Below, piece after piece: positions 42,437-52,287 of a DNA stretch of 64,000 nucleotides. The stretch is from the NCBI GenBank assembly GCA_026184775.1, contig JANCYW010000008.1, forward strand, positions 186,001-250,000. Reading direction: 5' to 3'. Both the position numbers and the translations under genes were made by a program. The DNA is from Cyanidium caldarium. Its lineage: Eukaryota > Rhodophyta > Bangiophyceae > Cyanidiales > Cyanidiaceae. Under the pieces are notes generated by a model. That model was not told where the DNA came from. It made no database searches and worked only from the letters and a program-made list of their open reading frames with translations. Position 1 is the first letter of the stretch, and every line of letters starts with the position of its first letter.

Positions 42437-44341
42437 ATGACGCCTGTGCTGGGCGTCAGGGTCGTTCGGCGGACGGGAGCGGCGGGGGCGCTGTTCGATT
42501 TAACACCGGAGACGCTGCTCGTCGGGCGCAGCGCCGAATGTGACATTCGGCTGCAGCGGGAAAGCGTGGCTCTGCGCCACGTGGCCATGCGTGTGGCGGG
42601 CGACGGCAGTGCGGCGGACAGGCCGGTCGAGCTGTGCGTGCTGCACGATAACGGCACTGGCCCGGAGCGGCACCTGCGCACGGTGGTGCAGGGCAAGACG
42701 CTGCACAGAGGCGACGTGGCGCGATTGCAACCGGGTGACGTGCTCCAGGTGGGCGACCGGCGATTTCTTGTCGAGGGCCTGAAGAGCGGTACCGAAGACG
42801 GCGGCGCTCGGTCGCGAACGCCTCGAAAGAGTGCCTCTCGCCGAACCGAATCGCGCACGCCGCGTTCTCGTCGAAGCTCGGTGGCCTCGGTTGGCAGCGA
42901 CGGCGGTTGGACGGCGTTACTGAAAGGGCTTGGCTCTCCCGCTGTCGATGAAGAATTTCTGCTGGGCCGTCACAAAACTGGCAGAGCGACGCCAGTGGCG
43001 ACCGGGAACGGCAGCGGTCGGCGGCTGTCCGAGACAGCCCGGACGCCGGTCGAATCGACATCGGCGCACAAGTCGTGGGAAAGCGAGTCACTCTCTGTTC
43101 GTCGCGGCGGGATGAATACGCGGGCGGTGCAGAGCACGCCGCGGCGAAAGCGACCGCCGCAAGGAACAGAGACCACGGCAGCAGCGACATCGCATCGCCT
43201 GAGCGAGGGAATGACACTGCGACGCCGACGGCTCTCAACTCCTTTGGTTGACCTGGCCGAGACGGCGTCCGAGCACCAATCGTCGACGCCGCCAACAACG
43301 TCTGCGGCGCTCACGCCAGAGATGCCCGGAGTTTCTGCGCGACCATCGGGCCAACCCGCATCGCCCTCGCCGAACAGAGACAAGCGCTCATCGGGCGGGA
43401 TTCGTCGCGCCCCTCCGCGTGTGTCTACACCCACCCTGCAGCGTGATGGTCGGCGGCGGAGCGACGTGGCTCCTGTACGCCATCCGGCACGATTTCGTCG
43501 CGGAACGCAATCGGACGGCCCGCAGCACCGTATCCGACGGGCCATCCGCAAGCGGAGTTCGCCGTGGTGGGCGACGCACCGCCTCTCCGCGCACGTTGCG
43601 TCGACGACACCGCCGACTCTGCGGTTGAGTCCGCGCACACCGCCGAGCACCCAAAGACGCCGAAACAAAACGCCCGATACGACCAGCAAATCGGTCACCT
43701 TTGCGGACAGCATCGTCGGGCGTGATTTGCATCTGCCACCCGGGCCACACTACTCGCCGAGTGGCACCTCGCCGCATCGCCATGCCTCGCGCCTCCTGGC
43801 GGCCAAGATGAATGGAAGCGCAGCGTCGCCATTGCCGACGTTGCGCGCTGACAGGCAGGTCGATGTGGATGACCGCAAATCGTCGCCCCGCGTGGCTCGC
43901 TCCCGAGCGGAATTGGCGCTGCGACTGTTCTCGCCGGTGCTGCGCATGCTCTCGCCGACGGCGTCGCTGCTGGCGTCGCTATTCCGCACGCCGCAAACAC
44001 ACCGCGCTGCACGGACCGCCGACGCTCCTTGCACCGAGCGCAAGTCGCTCACTTTTGCGGCGGAGGCAGAGGAGAAACCGCGGTCGAGCGCTGTGGAAAT
44101 CGCCGTGCCCGTCGGCAAGAGCCGGCCCTCTCAAATGCTGGTGCGCGAACTGCGCGACGCCCTGCGCACTCTGGGAGCTGACACCACCGGCCTCAAAACG
44201 GAGTTGGTGACGCGACTGGAGATTGCCATTCAGCGCGGGGAGTGTCGGCTGGTCGAGTCGCAGCCGGCGCATTCCACCCGTCGGCAGGACGTGGCCGCGG
44301 CGACGCCTCGTCACAGCACGCGGTCTCGACGAAGAAGATAA
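42437..44341 (+). CDS. FHA- and SAP-domain protein with RVxF-like motifs
   Basis: A 634-aa protein. Residues 1-110 form an FHA phosphothreonine-binding domain: VGRSAECDIRL, then ALRHVAM and GDVLQVGDRRFLV. A long, basic, Ser/Thr/Pro/Arg-rich disordered region follows, with many TPR/SR-type dipeptides (SRTPRK, SRTPRSRRSS). It holds two motifs resembling PP1 docking sites, KSVTF (about 418) and KSLTF (about 536). A SAP DNA-binding motif (LVRELRDALRTLGADTTGLKTELVTRL) lies near residue 565-605, and the protein ends in RSRRRR-like basics. FHA plus PP1 docking in a basic chromatin protein recalls Ki-67, and SAP adds direct DNA binding. It is probably nuclear. The ATG at 42437 begins right before the FHA fold. 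Confidence 0.8.
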   Translation: MTPVLGVRVVRRTGAAGALFDLTPETLLVGRSAECDIRLQRESVALRHVAMRVAGDGSAADRPVELCVLHDNGTGPERHLRTVVQGKTLHRGDVARLQPGDVLQVGDRRFLVEGLKSGTEDGGARSRTPRKSASRRTESRTPRSRRSSVASVGSDGGWTALLKGLGSPAVDEEFLLGRHKTGRATPVATGNGSGRRLSETARTPVESTSAHKSWESESLSVRRGGMNTRAVQSTPRRKRPPQGTETTAAATSHRLSEGMTLRRRRLSTPLVDLAETASEHQSSTPPTTSAALTPEMPGVSARPSGQPASPSPNRDKRSSGGIRRAPPRVSTPTLQRDGRRRSDVAPVRHPARFRRGTQSDGPQHRIRRAIRKRSSPWWATHRLSAHVASTTPPTLRLSPRTPPSTQRRRNKTPDTTSKSVTFADSIVGRDLHLPPGPHYSPSGTSPHRHASRLLAAKMNGSAASPLPTLRADRQVDVDDRKSSPRVARSRAELALRLFSPVLRMLSPTASLLASLFRTPQTHRAARTADAPCTERKSLTFAAEAEEKPRSSAVEIAVPVGKSRPSQMLVRELRDALRTLGADTTGLKTELVTRLEIAIQRGECRLVESQPAHSTRRQDVAAATPRHSTRSRRRR

Positions 44342-44595
44342 AATGGGTGCAAACGTGGCCTGAGAGAGTATGTGCTTGCCCGTACTACACACCTAGCGAG
44401 TGGCGCGGTAAAATTCACGGTGCACTCTCTACAATCCTCGTCGACCGCGTCGACAGGCCATGCCACGGGGCATCTCGTGTGCGATCGCGGTGCCGAGAGA
44501 ACGTGGCGCGAGCGACCGGCGAACCGCAACACGCCCGTTTCGGTCCGTGGGGAGCACGGACCACTGCGGCGTAACAGCAAGAGGTGAGTTATGGT

Positions 44596-45378
44596 ATGGA
44601 TGAGGAGAGTGGCGATGATGTCTTTGTGGCGGCACTGCCCGCGGCGTTATGGGCGCAGTGCAAGACGGGAGTGTGGGCGTGGCGACGGCGAGAGGTGCGA
44701 TGGAGCCGTGCTGAGGAGGGTGGACGCTCACGAGCTTGGCAAGGGGCGCCCGATGCCGATAACGCTCTCGATTCGGAAGAAACATTACGCTTCGTGGAAT
44801 GGGACGCGCCTAACACTGCTGTTGCCACTCAGCGTCTCTTTCTGCAATATCGACTCTCGCTGGGTTGCGGCAGCTGGCTGCTGATGCGCCAGACACCGTT
44901 GACGACAGTCGCGACGCCCCCTGCAGGCAGTCCTCCCGACTGGATGATTCGCGACGGCAGCATACGTATCATGCTTCCAGTCGATCCGGTGCTGGTGGCG
45001 ATACCTATCTTGGAGCGGTATGTCGGCGACGCCGCCGCATTCCGCACCTGGACACAGCTGATGGCCGATTGCGGAGCCCAGCCGTGGATCGGGCAGCATC
45101 TATCGGAGGCGCGGCATGCCGAGCTGGTGATGCAAAAGCGTGCTGCGGATGTGCCGACGTATCGCTTTTGCAGGCGTCGGGCGTTGGCGTACCTGCTCTG
45201 CAAGTACCGCGCCATACGCAACGCCATGCGAGGCGGGCACCTGATGCACCTGCCGGACGCGGAGCTGCTCGATCTGTTCGTCGAAGTGGTGGGCCAAGCC
45301 TGGGTCACTCGCCTGACAGCCGTCGTGCACGGAAAAGGGGAGCGAGGCAATGCCCGTGCGGCCACAGAGCGCGACTGA
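44596..45378 (+). CDS. RNase H2 subunit B-like protein
   Basis: A 260-aa protein whose middle matches RNASEH2B: IRIMLPVDPVLVAIPILERY corresponds to the conserved ...VDPLFLLLPYL strand. It is followed by WTQLMADC, the acidic/VMQKR turn and TYRFCRRRALAYLLCKYRAI, the family's Y-r-x-K-x-LxWLxxKV segment. The N-terminal part (FVEWDAPNT, FLQYRL) could be the triple-barrel that pairs with subunit C. RNase H2 removes single ribonucleotides from DNA. The catalytic A subunit is not in the window. ATG 44596 is chosen; a GTG just upstream is not a likely start in a nucleus. Confidence 0.7.
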   Translation: MDEESGDDVFVAALPAALWAQCKTGVWAWRRREVRWSRAEEGGRSRAWQGAPDADNALDSEETLRFVEWDAPNTAVATQRLFLQYRLSLGCGSWLLMRQTPLTTVATPPAGSPPDWMIRDGSIRIMLPVDPVLVAIPILERYVGDAAAFRTWTQLMADCGAQPWIGQHLSEARHAELVMQKRAADVPTYRFCRRRALAYLLCKYRAIRNAMRGGHLMHLPDAELLDLFVEVVGQAWVTRLTAVVHGKGERGNARAATERD

Positions 45379-45556
45379 GGACATGGCGGTGTTGCCGACA
45401 TTCACCTCCTGTGCATTTTACGCGCATCGCATGTAAGCTTCCCGTGAATTTCCATTTCGCAGCCACGTGACGTCGTCATCTCCCCGCTGCTCGCTTCGTG
45501 TCCGCAGCTCACTGGCCACCACCATCTTTTCCAACCCTCGTCCGCCTGCCTCCGCA

Positions 45557-47158
45557 TTACACGTTGGTGTAGAGGCTGCGGCGAATGGCCTCCATGATGA
45601 GCACCTCCTCGTATTGAATGTCGGCGGTGAGCGCCCAGGTCGGCAAGCCACGGCGCTGCAACTCCCGCAGCAGGCGGTATTCGTCCAGTTCGAGTTCGGT
45701 CAGCGGCCGTCGTGCCCGTCCCGGTGTTGCGGCTTCGCGCCGCGGTGACTCCGGTGCCGCGCTCGGCTGAGGGGCGGTTGGAGCGGGACTCGCCGCGCGC
45801 CTAGACGTCTCCGGATCCTCCGCCACGGGGTGCATCGCCGGCACCGCTAGCAGCAATTCCATATCGGCGCTGGTGCTTTGGCAACGCCGTAGCGGAGACG
45901 CCAGCTCGGCCGATTCCGCCCCGTGCCACCGTGAATCGGTGTCTGCAGAGGTAGCCGCAGTTGCCGTCGCCATCGCGGTCGACGCATATGGCGTCATTGG
46001 AGATGGGGCCTGCGCGCCGTCCGTGCTCGGCCCGGTGTCCGTGGTGTCCGTATGACCATCCAGACCGATATCCGGGCTCAGCACAAACGATTGCAGCCGG
46101 CGCCGATGCCTGTGCGCTCGTCGACGCTCTTTGGACACGCTGCCATTCAGTGCCTCGCCCCACGCCGTTCCCGCCGACGAGTTGTCGTCGGCGTGCGCAG
46201 GCGACCGAGACGTCGCCGGCTGTGCGACTTGCTCGTCCCAGGCCGCGCCCACCCACTGGCACAAACGCTCGTGAGCGGTCGCCACTGCTGTCGGCTGCAG
46301 CTGTTGTAAACAACGGTCGATACGCTCCCGCCGCAACGCCTCCTGACGCCGCACCTCCTCCTGTTGCTCCCGTTCGCGCGCCTTGGCCAACGCCTCGCGC
46401 ACTTTCACCGCCTCGCGGCAGTCCCGATCGTACTCCGCTTCGGGCACGGCGCCCAGAAACACCACCTCGAGCGGCTCGTGCTTGCAGAACGGGCACGCGC
46501 ACGCCATGGTCGGCCCCGGTTTTCGCTGCGGCCGTATCTGCAGGAAACACTCCGTGCAGAAACGCCGGCGGCAACACCGCGCGGTGTTCAAGCACGGGTA
46601 GTATAAGAAACAGATGGGGCACTCCTCCAGCGCGCTGATACCCAGCGCGTGCACATACTCGGGGGCGCCCACGCCGTTCACGGTAGCCGCTCCCGGCTCC
46701 ACCTGGTCGTCGGCGTCGTCGTCGGCGTCGTCGCCCAGCGGCTTGCCCGGTGCCCCCTCACCAACGCCACCACCCCGCTTGCGGTGCACCCGCACTGGCG
46801 TCTCCGCGCCGGGGAAACGCGGTGCCAACCGCTGCTTGCGCACCAGTCGCTGGACCAGTTTGGTGTCCCAGAATTCGTGCTCGTACAGTCCCGAAGACGT
46901 GGAGAAACGCGCAGAAACGCTCTTCTCTATGCGCGTGCCGTCGGCAAACCGTAACACGTGGCCCGAGTCGGTGCACGCGCCCCGCATCGACAGCTTGGGC
47001 ACCAACAACCAGCCCCGCAGCGGCTTCCACGGCGAGGGCAGCAGCGACCGCCGCGATGCACTGCGCCCACTCGCTGCCACGGCGTCCCGCTCGGGCACAT
47101 GCTCCGTCGCAGCAGGAGCCTGCGTACTCCCACGCGCACTACTAGAATGGTTTCCCAT
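45557..47158 (-). CDS. SIP5-like RING-type zinc finger protein, N-myristoylation signal
   Basis: A 533-aa protein starting MGNHSSSA, a good N-myristoylation sequence (Gly2, Ser6), as found in yeast Sip5. Residues ~183-226 hold a C2H-type/RING-like finger: CPICFLYYPCLNTARCC, then FCTECFLQI and CPFCK. A long coiled-coil-like Glu/Arg segment follows (REALAKAREREQQEEVRRQEA). The middle is disordered; the C-terminus has a conserved-looking ELDEYRLLRELQRRGLPTW and EEVLIMEAIRRSL block, the latter a UIM-like helix. Sip5 links Snf1 kinase to a phosphatase in yeast; a plant relative DA2 is a ubiquitin ligase. Either role is possible. Confidence 0.78.
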   Translation of the reverse strand: MGNHSSSARGSTQAPAATEHVPERDAVAASGRSASRRSLLPSPWKPLRGWLLVPKLSMRGACTDSGHVLRFADGTRIEKSVSARFSTSSGLYEHEFWDTKLVQRLVRKQRLAPRFPGAETPVRVHRKRGGGVGEGAPGKPLGDDADDDADDQVEPGAATVNGVGAPEYVHALGISALEECPICFLYYPCLNTARCCRRRFCTECFLQIRPQRKPGPTMACACPFCKHEPLEVVFLGAVPEAEYDRDCREAVKVREALAKAREREQQEEVRRQEALRRERIDRCLQQLQPTAVATAHERLCQWVGAAWDEQVAQPATSRSPAHADDNSSAGTAWGEALNGSVSKERRRAHRHRRRLQSFVLSPDIGLDGHTDTTDTGPSTDGAQAPSPMTPYASTAMATATAATSADTDSRWHGAESAELASPLRRCQSTSADMELLLAVPAMHPVAEDPETSRRAASPAPTAPQPSAAPESPRREAATPGRARRPLTELELDEYRLLRELQRRGLPTWALTADIQYEEVLIMEAIRRSLYTNV

Positions 47159-47557
47159 CGTGAACACTGCACGTCGTTCTCGTTCCCGCCGTCGAAAAGT
47201 ATACCGCGCACGAACGCGCAACCCGCGTGCGCGCTGTGCGTCTGAACCCGGGGGAGACGCGCGGCCTCTCGAACGGCGACGCGTCGAAGGGAGATGCGCG
47301 CGCACGAGGAGGTGGAATGCGCGCGGGAGAAATTCCCGCGCCAGAGGGAGACACAACACAAACGGGCCGGGAGGGAGACACACAAAAGGGCGCTCGAGGC
47401 GTCAAGTCTTGTTGATGCTCCTGTTTCCACGGATGAGGAGATAAAGCGGGGAAGAGGTGCGTTGCTCGAGTTCGTTTCGAGATGTACAAGATGTTTGGCG
47501 GTCTTCTCTCCCCCCAAAAAACCTACACATCCTTTTATTCACGCATGCCCATCGTCC
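47159..47557. other. Intergenic spacer, SIP5-like / EAF6
   Basis: Nearly 400 bp between two minus-strand genes. Nothing was recognised other than a purine-rich plus strand (47227-47400) and short A/T patches near 47515. It should contain the SIP5-like promoter and the EAF6 3' region. Confidence 0.4.
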
Positions 47558-48226
47558 TCAGTGTCGGCGACCGGGGCTAGTCTTGTTTCGAGGGGCACCG
47601 GGTGCACGATCGGCTTTGCGGATGGCGCCGGCAGCTCCATCCGCGCCGGAAGCGATCGCCGCCCGCACAATGGGCGCTTCGGCAGCGTGGCCGGCCCCCA
47701 CGCGCGCTCCGGCGCTACCGCGCAGCGGAGCCGTGACCGAGGAGCGCGAGAAGATGCGGTCCGCGTCGCGCATTTTGCGATGTCGCGCTGAACCGCCGCC
47801 CCGACCACCTCCCCCGCCCGCCTCGTCGCCGCGACGCTCGCGTTTGACGAACCCGTCCCAGCCGCGCACCACGTTCCCGTGCGCCCAAGTCTCCTCCAAG
47901 TACGACGACTCGATGTCGTAAATCTGCGTCTCTACCCGCGCCAATCGGTCTTCCAGCTCTTGCTTGCCGCGCAATAGCGTCCGCAACTCATTCACCGTGC
48001 CATCGCCACCACCAACACCTCCCATCTGCCGCGAAGTGCCGCCGTGGGCGCGCGACCGCGGCCGCGAGCGCTTGTCCGACGACCGCGCGCGCGGACGATC
48101 CTCCGTCCCGGTCATCGCTGCAGCGGCTCCTGCTGGTAACGGCGGCGGCGCGCCCACCACCTGCACCGACAACGCCGCCGCGTCATGCGTAGGCACCTCC
48201 GACGGCAACGCCTCCGTCACCCGCAT
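47558..48226 (-). CDS. EAF6: EAF6/MEAF6-like histone acetyltransferase subunit
   Basis: A 222-aa protein in which residues ~80-127 match EAF6: LRTLLRGKQELEDRLARVETQIYDIESSYLEET followed by HGNVVRGWDGFVK. EAF6 is a small subunit of NuA4 and MOZ/HBO1-type acetyltransferase complexes and forms a coiled-coil with them. The N-terminal ~75 residues and the Gly/Arg/Ala-rich C-terminus are low-complexity. ATG 48226 is the first; ATG 48115 (185 aa) is a good alternative. Confidence 0.88.
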   Translation of the reverse strand: MRVTEALPSEVPTHDAAALSVQVVGAPPPLPAGAAAAMTGTEDRPRARSSDKRSRPRSRAHGGTSRQMGGVGGGDGTVNELRTLLRGKQELEDRLARVETQIYDIESSYLEETWAHGNVVRGWDGFVKRERRGDEAGGGGGRGGGSARHRKMRDADRIFSRSSVTAPLRGSAGARVGAGHAAEAPIVRAAIASGADGAAGAIRKADRAPGAPRNKTSPGRRH

Positions 48227-48583
48227 GATCAGAGGCACACGGGAAACGGCGCTGCCGTCCCCCGGACGGACCACCAACGCACGCGCACCGCTCTCCGCTT
48301 CGCACCGCGTTCGCTGTTGTCCGCGGCAGATCGATCTCCGCGCCCGCGCATGCGCGCATTCGGCGGGCGCGTCGTGGGGAGAGCGGGCGGCGCGGCCGAG
48401 ACGTCAGTGGCCGTCGACGCAACGGTGTGCCGAACGGCTCTGGAGAGGGTGACGGCGGCACCGAGGGCACGGAGTAGGACGTAGTGCAGCTGGGAGACTT
48501 GTCGGGGCGCGGCGAGGCGGCAGTTGCGGTGCGGTGTGGACGTTGTTGGCTGCGGCGACGAGGTTGCGGGGTGGCGGTGCGGC

Positions 48584-50428
48584 ATGCCGACGGCCGCGGC
48601 GCAACGGGCAACGCCAGCAGCAACAGCGTTTGTGACACCGATAGGCGGGCTACGGTTGCGGGGCAGACGGTGCGCTAGTAACGGGCGGGGGCACGGCCGA
48701 TGGGGCGAGCGGGCGGCTCCGCGGGGTAGCGGTGGCTGGCGCGGCTCTGGGCGACGGACGATGGCGCCGACTGGCTGGTGCGTAGCGGCGGACGGGGCGG
48801 CGGCCGCATCGGCCACCTCGGAACCGGCTGCGTCCAAAGCGCCTGCCGGGGCGGTGAAGATAGAGCGGGCGCTGATAACGGCGTCGGACAAGACGTCACT
48901 GCGCGACCTGGGACAATTTCTGCACAAGCAGGGCGTGCAGATCATATCCACTGGAGGCACGGCCGCCAAACTGAGTGCCGACGGTATTCCGGTCACGGAG
49001 CTGAGCGAGTACACCGGGTTTCCGGAGATGCTGGACGGGCGGGTCAAGACATTGGTGCCGCAAGTGCACGCGGGCATTTTGGCGGTGCGCGCCGACCCCG
49101 CACACTTGCAGACGCTGCAGGAGCAAGGCATCCACAAGATCGACCTGGTGGTGGTGAACCTGTACCCGTTCGAGGAGACGGTGCGCAGCGGTGCCAACTT
49201 CGACGAATGCATCGAGAACGTCGACATCGGCGGTATGGCGCTGATTCGGGCGGCTGCCAAGAACCACGCCAGCGTCACCGTGGTGACCGACGTGCGCCAG
49301 TACGGCACCCTGATGACGGAGATGTCGGAGAACGACGGCTGCACCGCGCTGGCGCTGCGGCGCAAGCTGGCCGCGGCCGCCTTCTCCCGCTGTGCCGCCT
49401 ACGATGCGGTGATCTCGTCGTGGTTTGCGGAGCAGCTTGGCGAGCGCTTCCCCGAACGCATCGCCTTCGAGGGCTACCTGAAGCAGACGCTGCGGTATGG
49501 CGAGAACCCGCACCAGCAGGCCGCGTTCTACATCGATGAGCGCGGTGCCGCCAGCGCCGGCGTGGCCAGCGCCGAGCAGATTCAGGGCAAGGAGATGAGC
49601 TACAACAACATCGTGGATACGGATGCGGCGTTGCGACTGGTGTCGGAGTTTAGCGAGCCGGCGTGCGCCATCATCAAGCACGCCAATCCCTGCGGCGCGG
49701 CCACCGGCGTCTCTATGGAGGACGCCTATTTGCGCGCCCTGGCGTGCGACCCAGTGTCGGCGTTCGGCGGGGTGGTGGCGCTGAACCGCACCATCGACAA
49801 GGCGGTCGCCGAACAGATCGTGAAACTGTTCACCGAGGTGGTGATCGCTCCGGACGCCTCTGCGGAGGCACTGGTGCTGCTGGCCACCAAGAAGAACTTG
49901 CGCGTGCTGCTCACCGGCCGCATGCCCGATCCGCAAGCGCGTTCGCGGACGGTCAAGTCGGTGTCCGGTGGGTTCCTGGTGCAGACGCAGGACAACGTCG
50001 CCGCCGGCGCCGACGATCTGCAGGTGGTGACCAAGCGTCCACCGACCGAACAAGAACTCAAAGACCTGCTTTTCGCGTGGAAAGTGTGCAAACACGTCAA
50101 GTCGAACGCGATCGTGTATGCGGGCAACGGCGCGACGGTGGGCATCGGCGCCGGGCAGATGAGTCGCGTGGATGCGTCGCGCATCGCGGCGTGGAAGGCA
50201 CAGGAGGCGTCGCGGAATGCGGATGAAGAGGTGAGCCGTACGGTCGGCTCGGTGGTGGCCTCCGACGCCTACTTCCCGTTCGCCGACGGGCTGGTGGCTG
50301 CAGCCGACGCCGGCGCCACGGCCGTCATCCAGCCGGGCGGCTCCAAACGCGACGCCGAGGTGATCACCGCCGCCGACGAGCGCGACATCGCCATGGTGTT
50401 CACCGGCACGCGACATTTCCTGCACTAG
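48584..50428 (+). CDS. PURH: AICAR transformylase/IMP cyclohydrolase, plastid
   Basis: The 614-aa bifunctional enzyme performs the last two steps of de novo purine synthesis. The N-terminal cyclohydrolase (MGS fold) begins [14 protein letters not shown] near residue 95 with [21 protein letters not shown] and VNLYPF. The transformylase part has [34 protein letters not shown] and [14 protein letters not shown], and ends in the bacterial-type FTGTRHFLH. The leader starts [19 protein letters not shown]; an FVxP motif near the start is a known mark of red-algal plastid transit peptides. Plastid location agrees with plants. ATG 48584 is the first in frame. Confidence 0.95.
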   Translation: MPTAAAQRATPAATAFVTPIGGLRLRGRRCASNGRGHGRWGERAAPRGSGGWRGSGRRTMAPTGWCVAADGAAAASATSEPAASKAPAGAVKIERALITASDKTSLRDLGQFLHKQGVQIISTGGTAAKLSADGIPVTELSEYTGFPEMLDGRVKTLVPQVHAGILAVRADPAHLQTLQEQGIHKIDLVVVNLYPFEETVRSGANFDECIENVDIGGMALIRAAAKNHASVTVVTDVRQYGTLMTEMSENDGCTALALRRKLAAAAFSRCAAYDAVISSWFAEQLGERFPERIAFEGYLKQTLRYGENPHQQAAFYIDERGAASAGVASAEQIQGKEMSYNNIVDTDAALRLVSEFSEPACAIIKHANPCGAATGVSMEDAYLRALACDPVSAFGGVVALNRTIDKAVAEQIVKLFTEVVIAPDASAEALVLLATKKNLRVLLTGRMPDPQARSRTVKSVSGGFLVQTQDNVAAGADDLQVVTKRPPTEQELKDLLFAWKVCKHVKSNAIVYAGNGATVGIGAGQMSRVDASRIAAWKAQEASRNADEEVSRTVGSVVASDAYFPFADGLVAAADAGATAVIQPGGSKRDAEVITAADERDIAMVFTGTRHFLH

Positions 50429-50504
50429 AGCTGACCGACCTAAAGGATGATACGTTCACCGATGGAGCACACGGCGGGATGGGAGATGCTGATCGGTGGC
50501 CGGG

Positions 50505-51101
50505 TTAAAAGTCCGGCGGCTGGGATGCCTCCGATGCGTCTGCCGATAGCGTCGGGACCTGCATGTCGGTGCCGCTGGTGATGGCCAAGCGTTTGAAGGC
50601 GGCGCGCACCGGCCCGAAACGCTCCTCCACGGTGGGCAGGCTGACAGAAGCGGTCGTGGAGGCGGTGGTGGCGGACGCGGTACCGTCAGGTGGCGCGGCC
50701 GTGAGGCGCTCCAGCTGCGGTCGCAAGAGCGCAGCCGCTTCGCGCAGGGCGATAGCCGCAGCGCGCAATCGTGTTCGCCCTTGCAGCGACAGTGAGCGAG
50801 GAGGTCGCTGAGAGGGGCAGTCGCAGGGCGGCGGAGGTGGCGAGTCGTCCGGTGCGCGCAACCACCACTCCGCGACGGCCTCATAAAAGGCCAGCTCGCG
50901 GGCAAAGACGTACCCGTGTGCGTGGCCGTGTTGGTAGCCGTCCGCTTGCGCGTGTGCCGCGCCCTGTTGTCGGCCGCGTCGTGCACCGCGCTCCTCCGCC
51001 GCCCGCTCCAGTGCCTGTTCGCACTCAAACAAGTCGACAGAGGTGTCCGGGAGAGCGGCGCCCGAAAAAGTGACCCGTGAAGGCGACTCGGCGGGGACCA
51101 T
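50505..51101 (-). CDS. LTO1: LTO1/YAE1-like protein (deca-GX3 motif)
   Basis: A 198-aa protein with a G-X3 repeat characteristic of LTO1/ORAOV1 and Yae1: ERGARRGRQQGAAHAQADGYQHGHAHGYVFARELAFYEAV, where Gly recurs about every four residues before the ELxFY motif. In yeast the Lto1-Yae1 pair recruits the Fe-S cluster to Rli1/ABCE1, the ribosome recycling factor. The conserved C-terminal Trp needed to bind the CIA targeting complex is not seen; the protein ends ...QPPDF. The C-terminal half is Ala/Thr-rich with one predicted helix. The ATG at 51101 is the first in frame. It converges on PURH with 76 bp between stops. Confidence 0.72.
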   Translation of the reverse strand: MVPAESPSRVTFSGAALPDTSVDLFECEQALERAAEERGARRGRQQGAAHAQADGYQHGHAHGYVFARELAFYEAVAEWWLRAPDDSPPPPPCDCPSQRPPRSLSLQGRTRLRAAAIALREAAALLRPQLERLTAAPPDGTASATTASTTASVSLPTVEERFGPVRAAFKRLAITSGTDMQVPTLSADASEASQPPDF

Positions 51102-51375
51102 TACGACGGAGAGACGGGAGAGGAAGCTGCAGAGAGCGTGTACGTCGAGGTGAGCTGCAGGACGCAGTAGAATGACCTCACTTCCCGCCGGCGCCCTCAC
51201 AACGTCGTTGCACGTGCCGGAATGCCGACGCCAGCGCCAGCGGTACCATCTGCTGGCAGCGATGCCGCCGCTTGCGTATGTCGCCGAGAGGTCGTCCACA
51301 AGGGCACCACCTTGACACACTCCTCCACGCGGCAGTTTACACGTCTTCCTCTCACGCGCGCGCTCTCGTTCGTGC

Positions 51376-51924
51376 TCAGTGATGGACGACGCCCTCGTAT
51401 TGGGTTTGGAAGAAGCTGATGGCGTCGGCTTTGGACACCCGCTGAATGGTGCGCACCCGCGACTTGCACCGCCGTCGTCGTGCCACCCGCGCGCCAGGCC
51501 GCTTCAGCACCACATAAAAGTCCATGCCATAGATACCGGTGCCGGGATCGTACTTCAGACCCAGATCAATATGCTCCTGGATGCCAAAGCCGAAGCAGCC
51601 GGTGTTGGAAAAGTTCGACTCGTGCAGTTCGTACTCCTTGACGCGCAGCCCGCGCTCCAGCAGGTCGAGCGCCTTGGCGCCGCGCACGGTGACGTGGGCG
51701 GCGATCCTCTCTCCGCGGCGAATGCCAAACTGCCGGATGGTCAATCGCGCCCGCGAGGTGACCACCGCTTGACCGTCCGGGTTGTGCTCGGTGGCGGTGA
51801 GCTGTTGCAGCACGCGGCACGCTTTGGTGAGCGGATCGCCGCTCGCCCCGACGCTGCAGTTGATCACCAGCTTGTCCACCTTGAGAGTCCGCATGGGATT
51901 TTCCAATTTTTTGGAGACAACCAT
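51376..51924 (-). CDS. RPL11: 60S ribosomal protein L11 (uL5)
   Basis: The 182-aa protein is a full-length eukaryotic uL5. Landmarks are [42 protein letters not shown], REYELxxxNFS-like [37 protein letters not shown] and the terminal FFQTQYEG. It contacts 5S rRNA in the central protuberance of the large subunit. The start [12 protein letters not shown] is the usual one. Upstream on the minus strand lies a pyrimidine-rich leader (51925-52020), typical of highly expressed ribosomal genes. Confidence 0.97.
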   Translation of the reverse strand: MVVSKKLENPMRTLKVDKLVINCSVGASGDPLTKACRVLQQLTATEHNPDGQAVVTSRARLTIRQFGIRRGERIAAHVTVRGAKALDLLERGLRVKEYELHESNFSNTGCFGFGIQEHIDLGLKYDPGTGIYGMDFYVVLKRPGARVARRRRCKSRVRTIQRVSKADAISFFQTQYEGVVHH

Positions 51925-52287
51925 GGCGAAGAGACGAAAGGAGAGAGCAGAGGTGGAGACTCCACAGGGAGGGCGACGCGCAGGGGGACGGTCAGCGCGC
52001 AGAGGGAGGGAGGAAGAGGCGGCGCGCCCGAGGCAACCGCGCCGGAATGGACGCCGAGCGGAGATGAGACGAAATGATTCGATATAGGACATGGAGAACG
52101 TGGCAGGAAGTGCCCAGGCTCTCGCGAAGCGAACCTCACCCTGTCGAACAACTCCATCGCGTCGCGACCATAGCCGCTTCAGCCTCCCTTCGCCCCATAC
52201 CACATCGTGCGGTCGCCTTCGGCAACGTGCTTCTTATTCGACTCGTCGCGCCCGTTCACCTTCCTATACCTGACTCGGTTTCCTATT
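51925..52287. promoter_or_regulatory. Spacer upstream of RPL11
   Basis: A 363-bp spacer between two minus-strand genes. It is purine-rich on the plus strand, hence pyrimidine-rich in the RPL11 leader. The frame of RPL11 is open upstream but carries no conserved sequence. No other feature was recognised. Confidence 0.4.

Noticed and set aside
47294-47791. 165-codon plus-strand frame near EAF6
   Set aside because: It overlaps the EAF6 coding region antisense, and its sequence has no recognisable domain.
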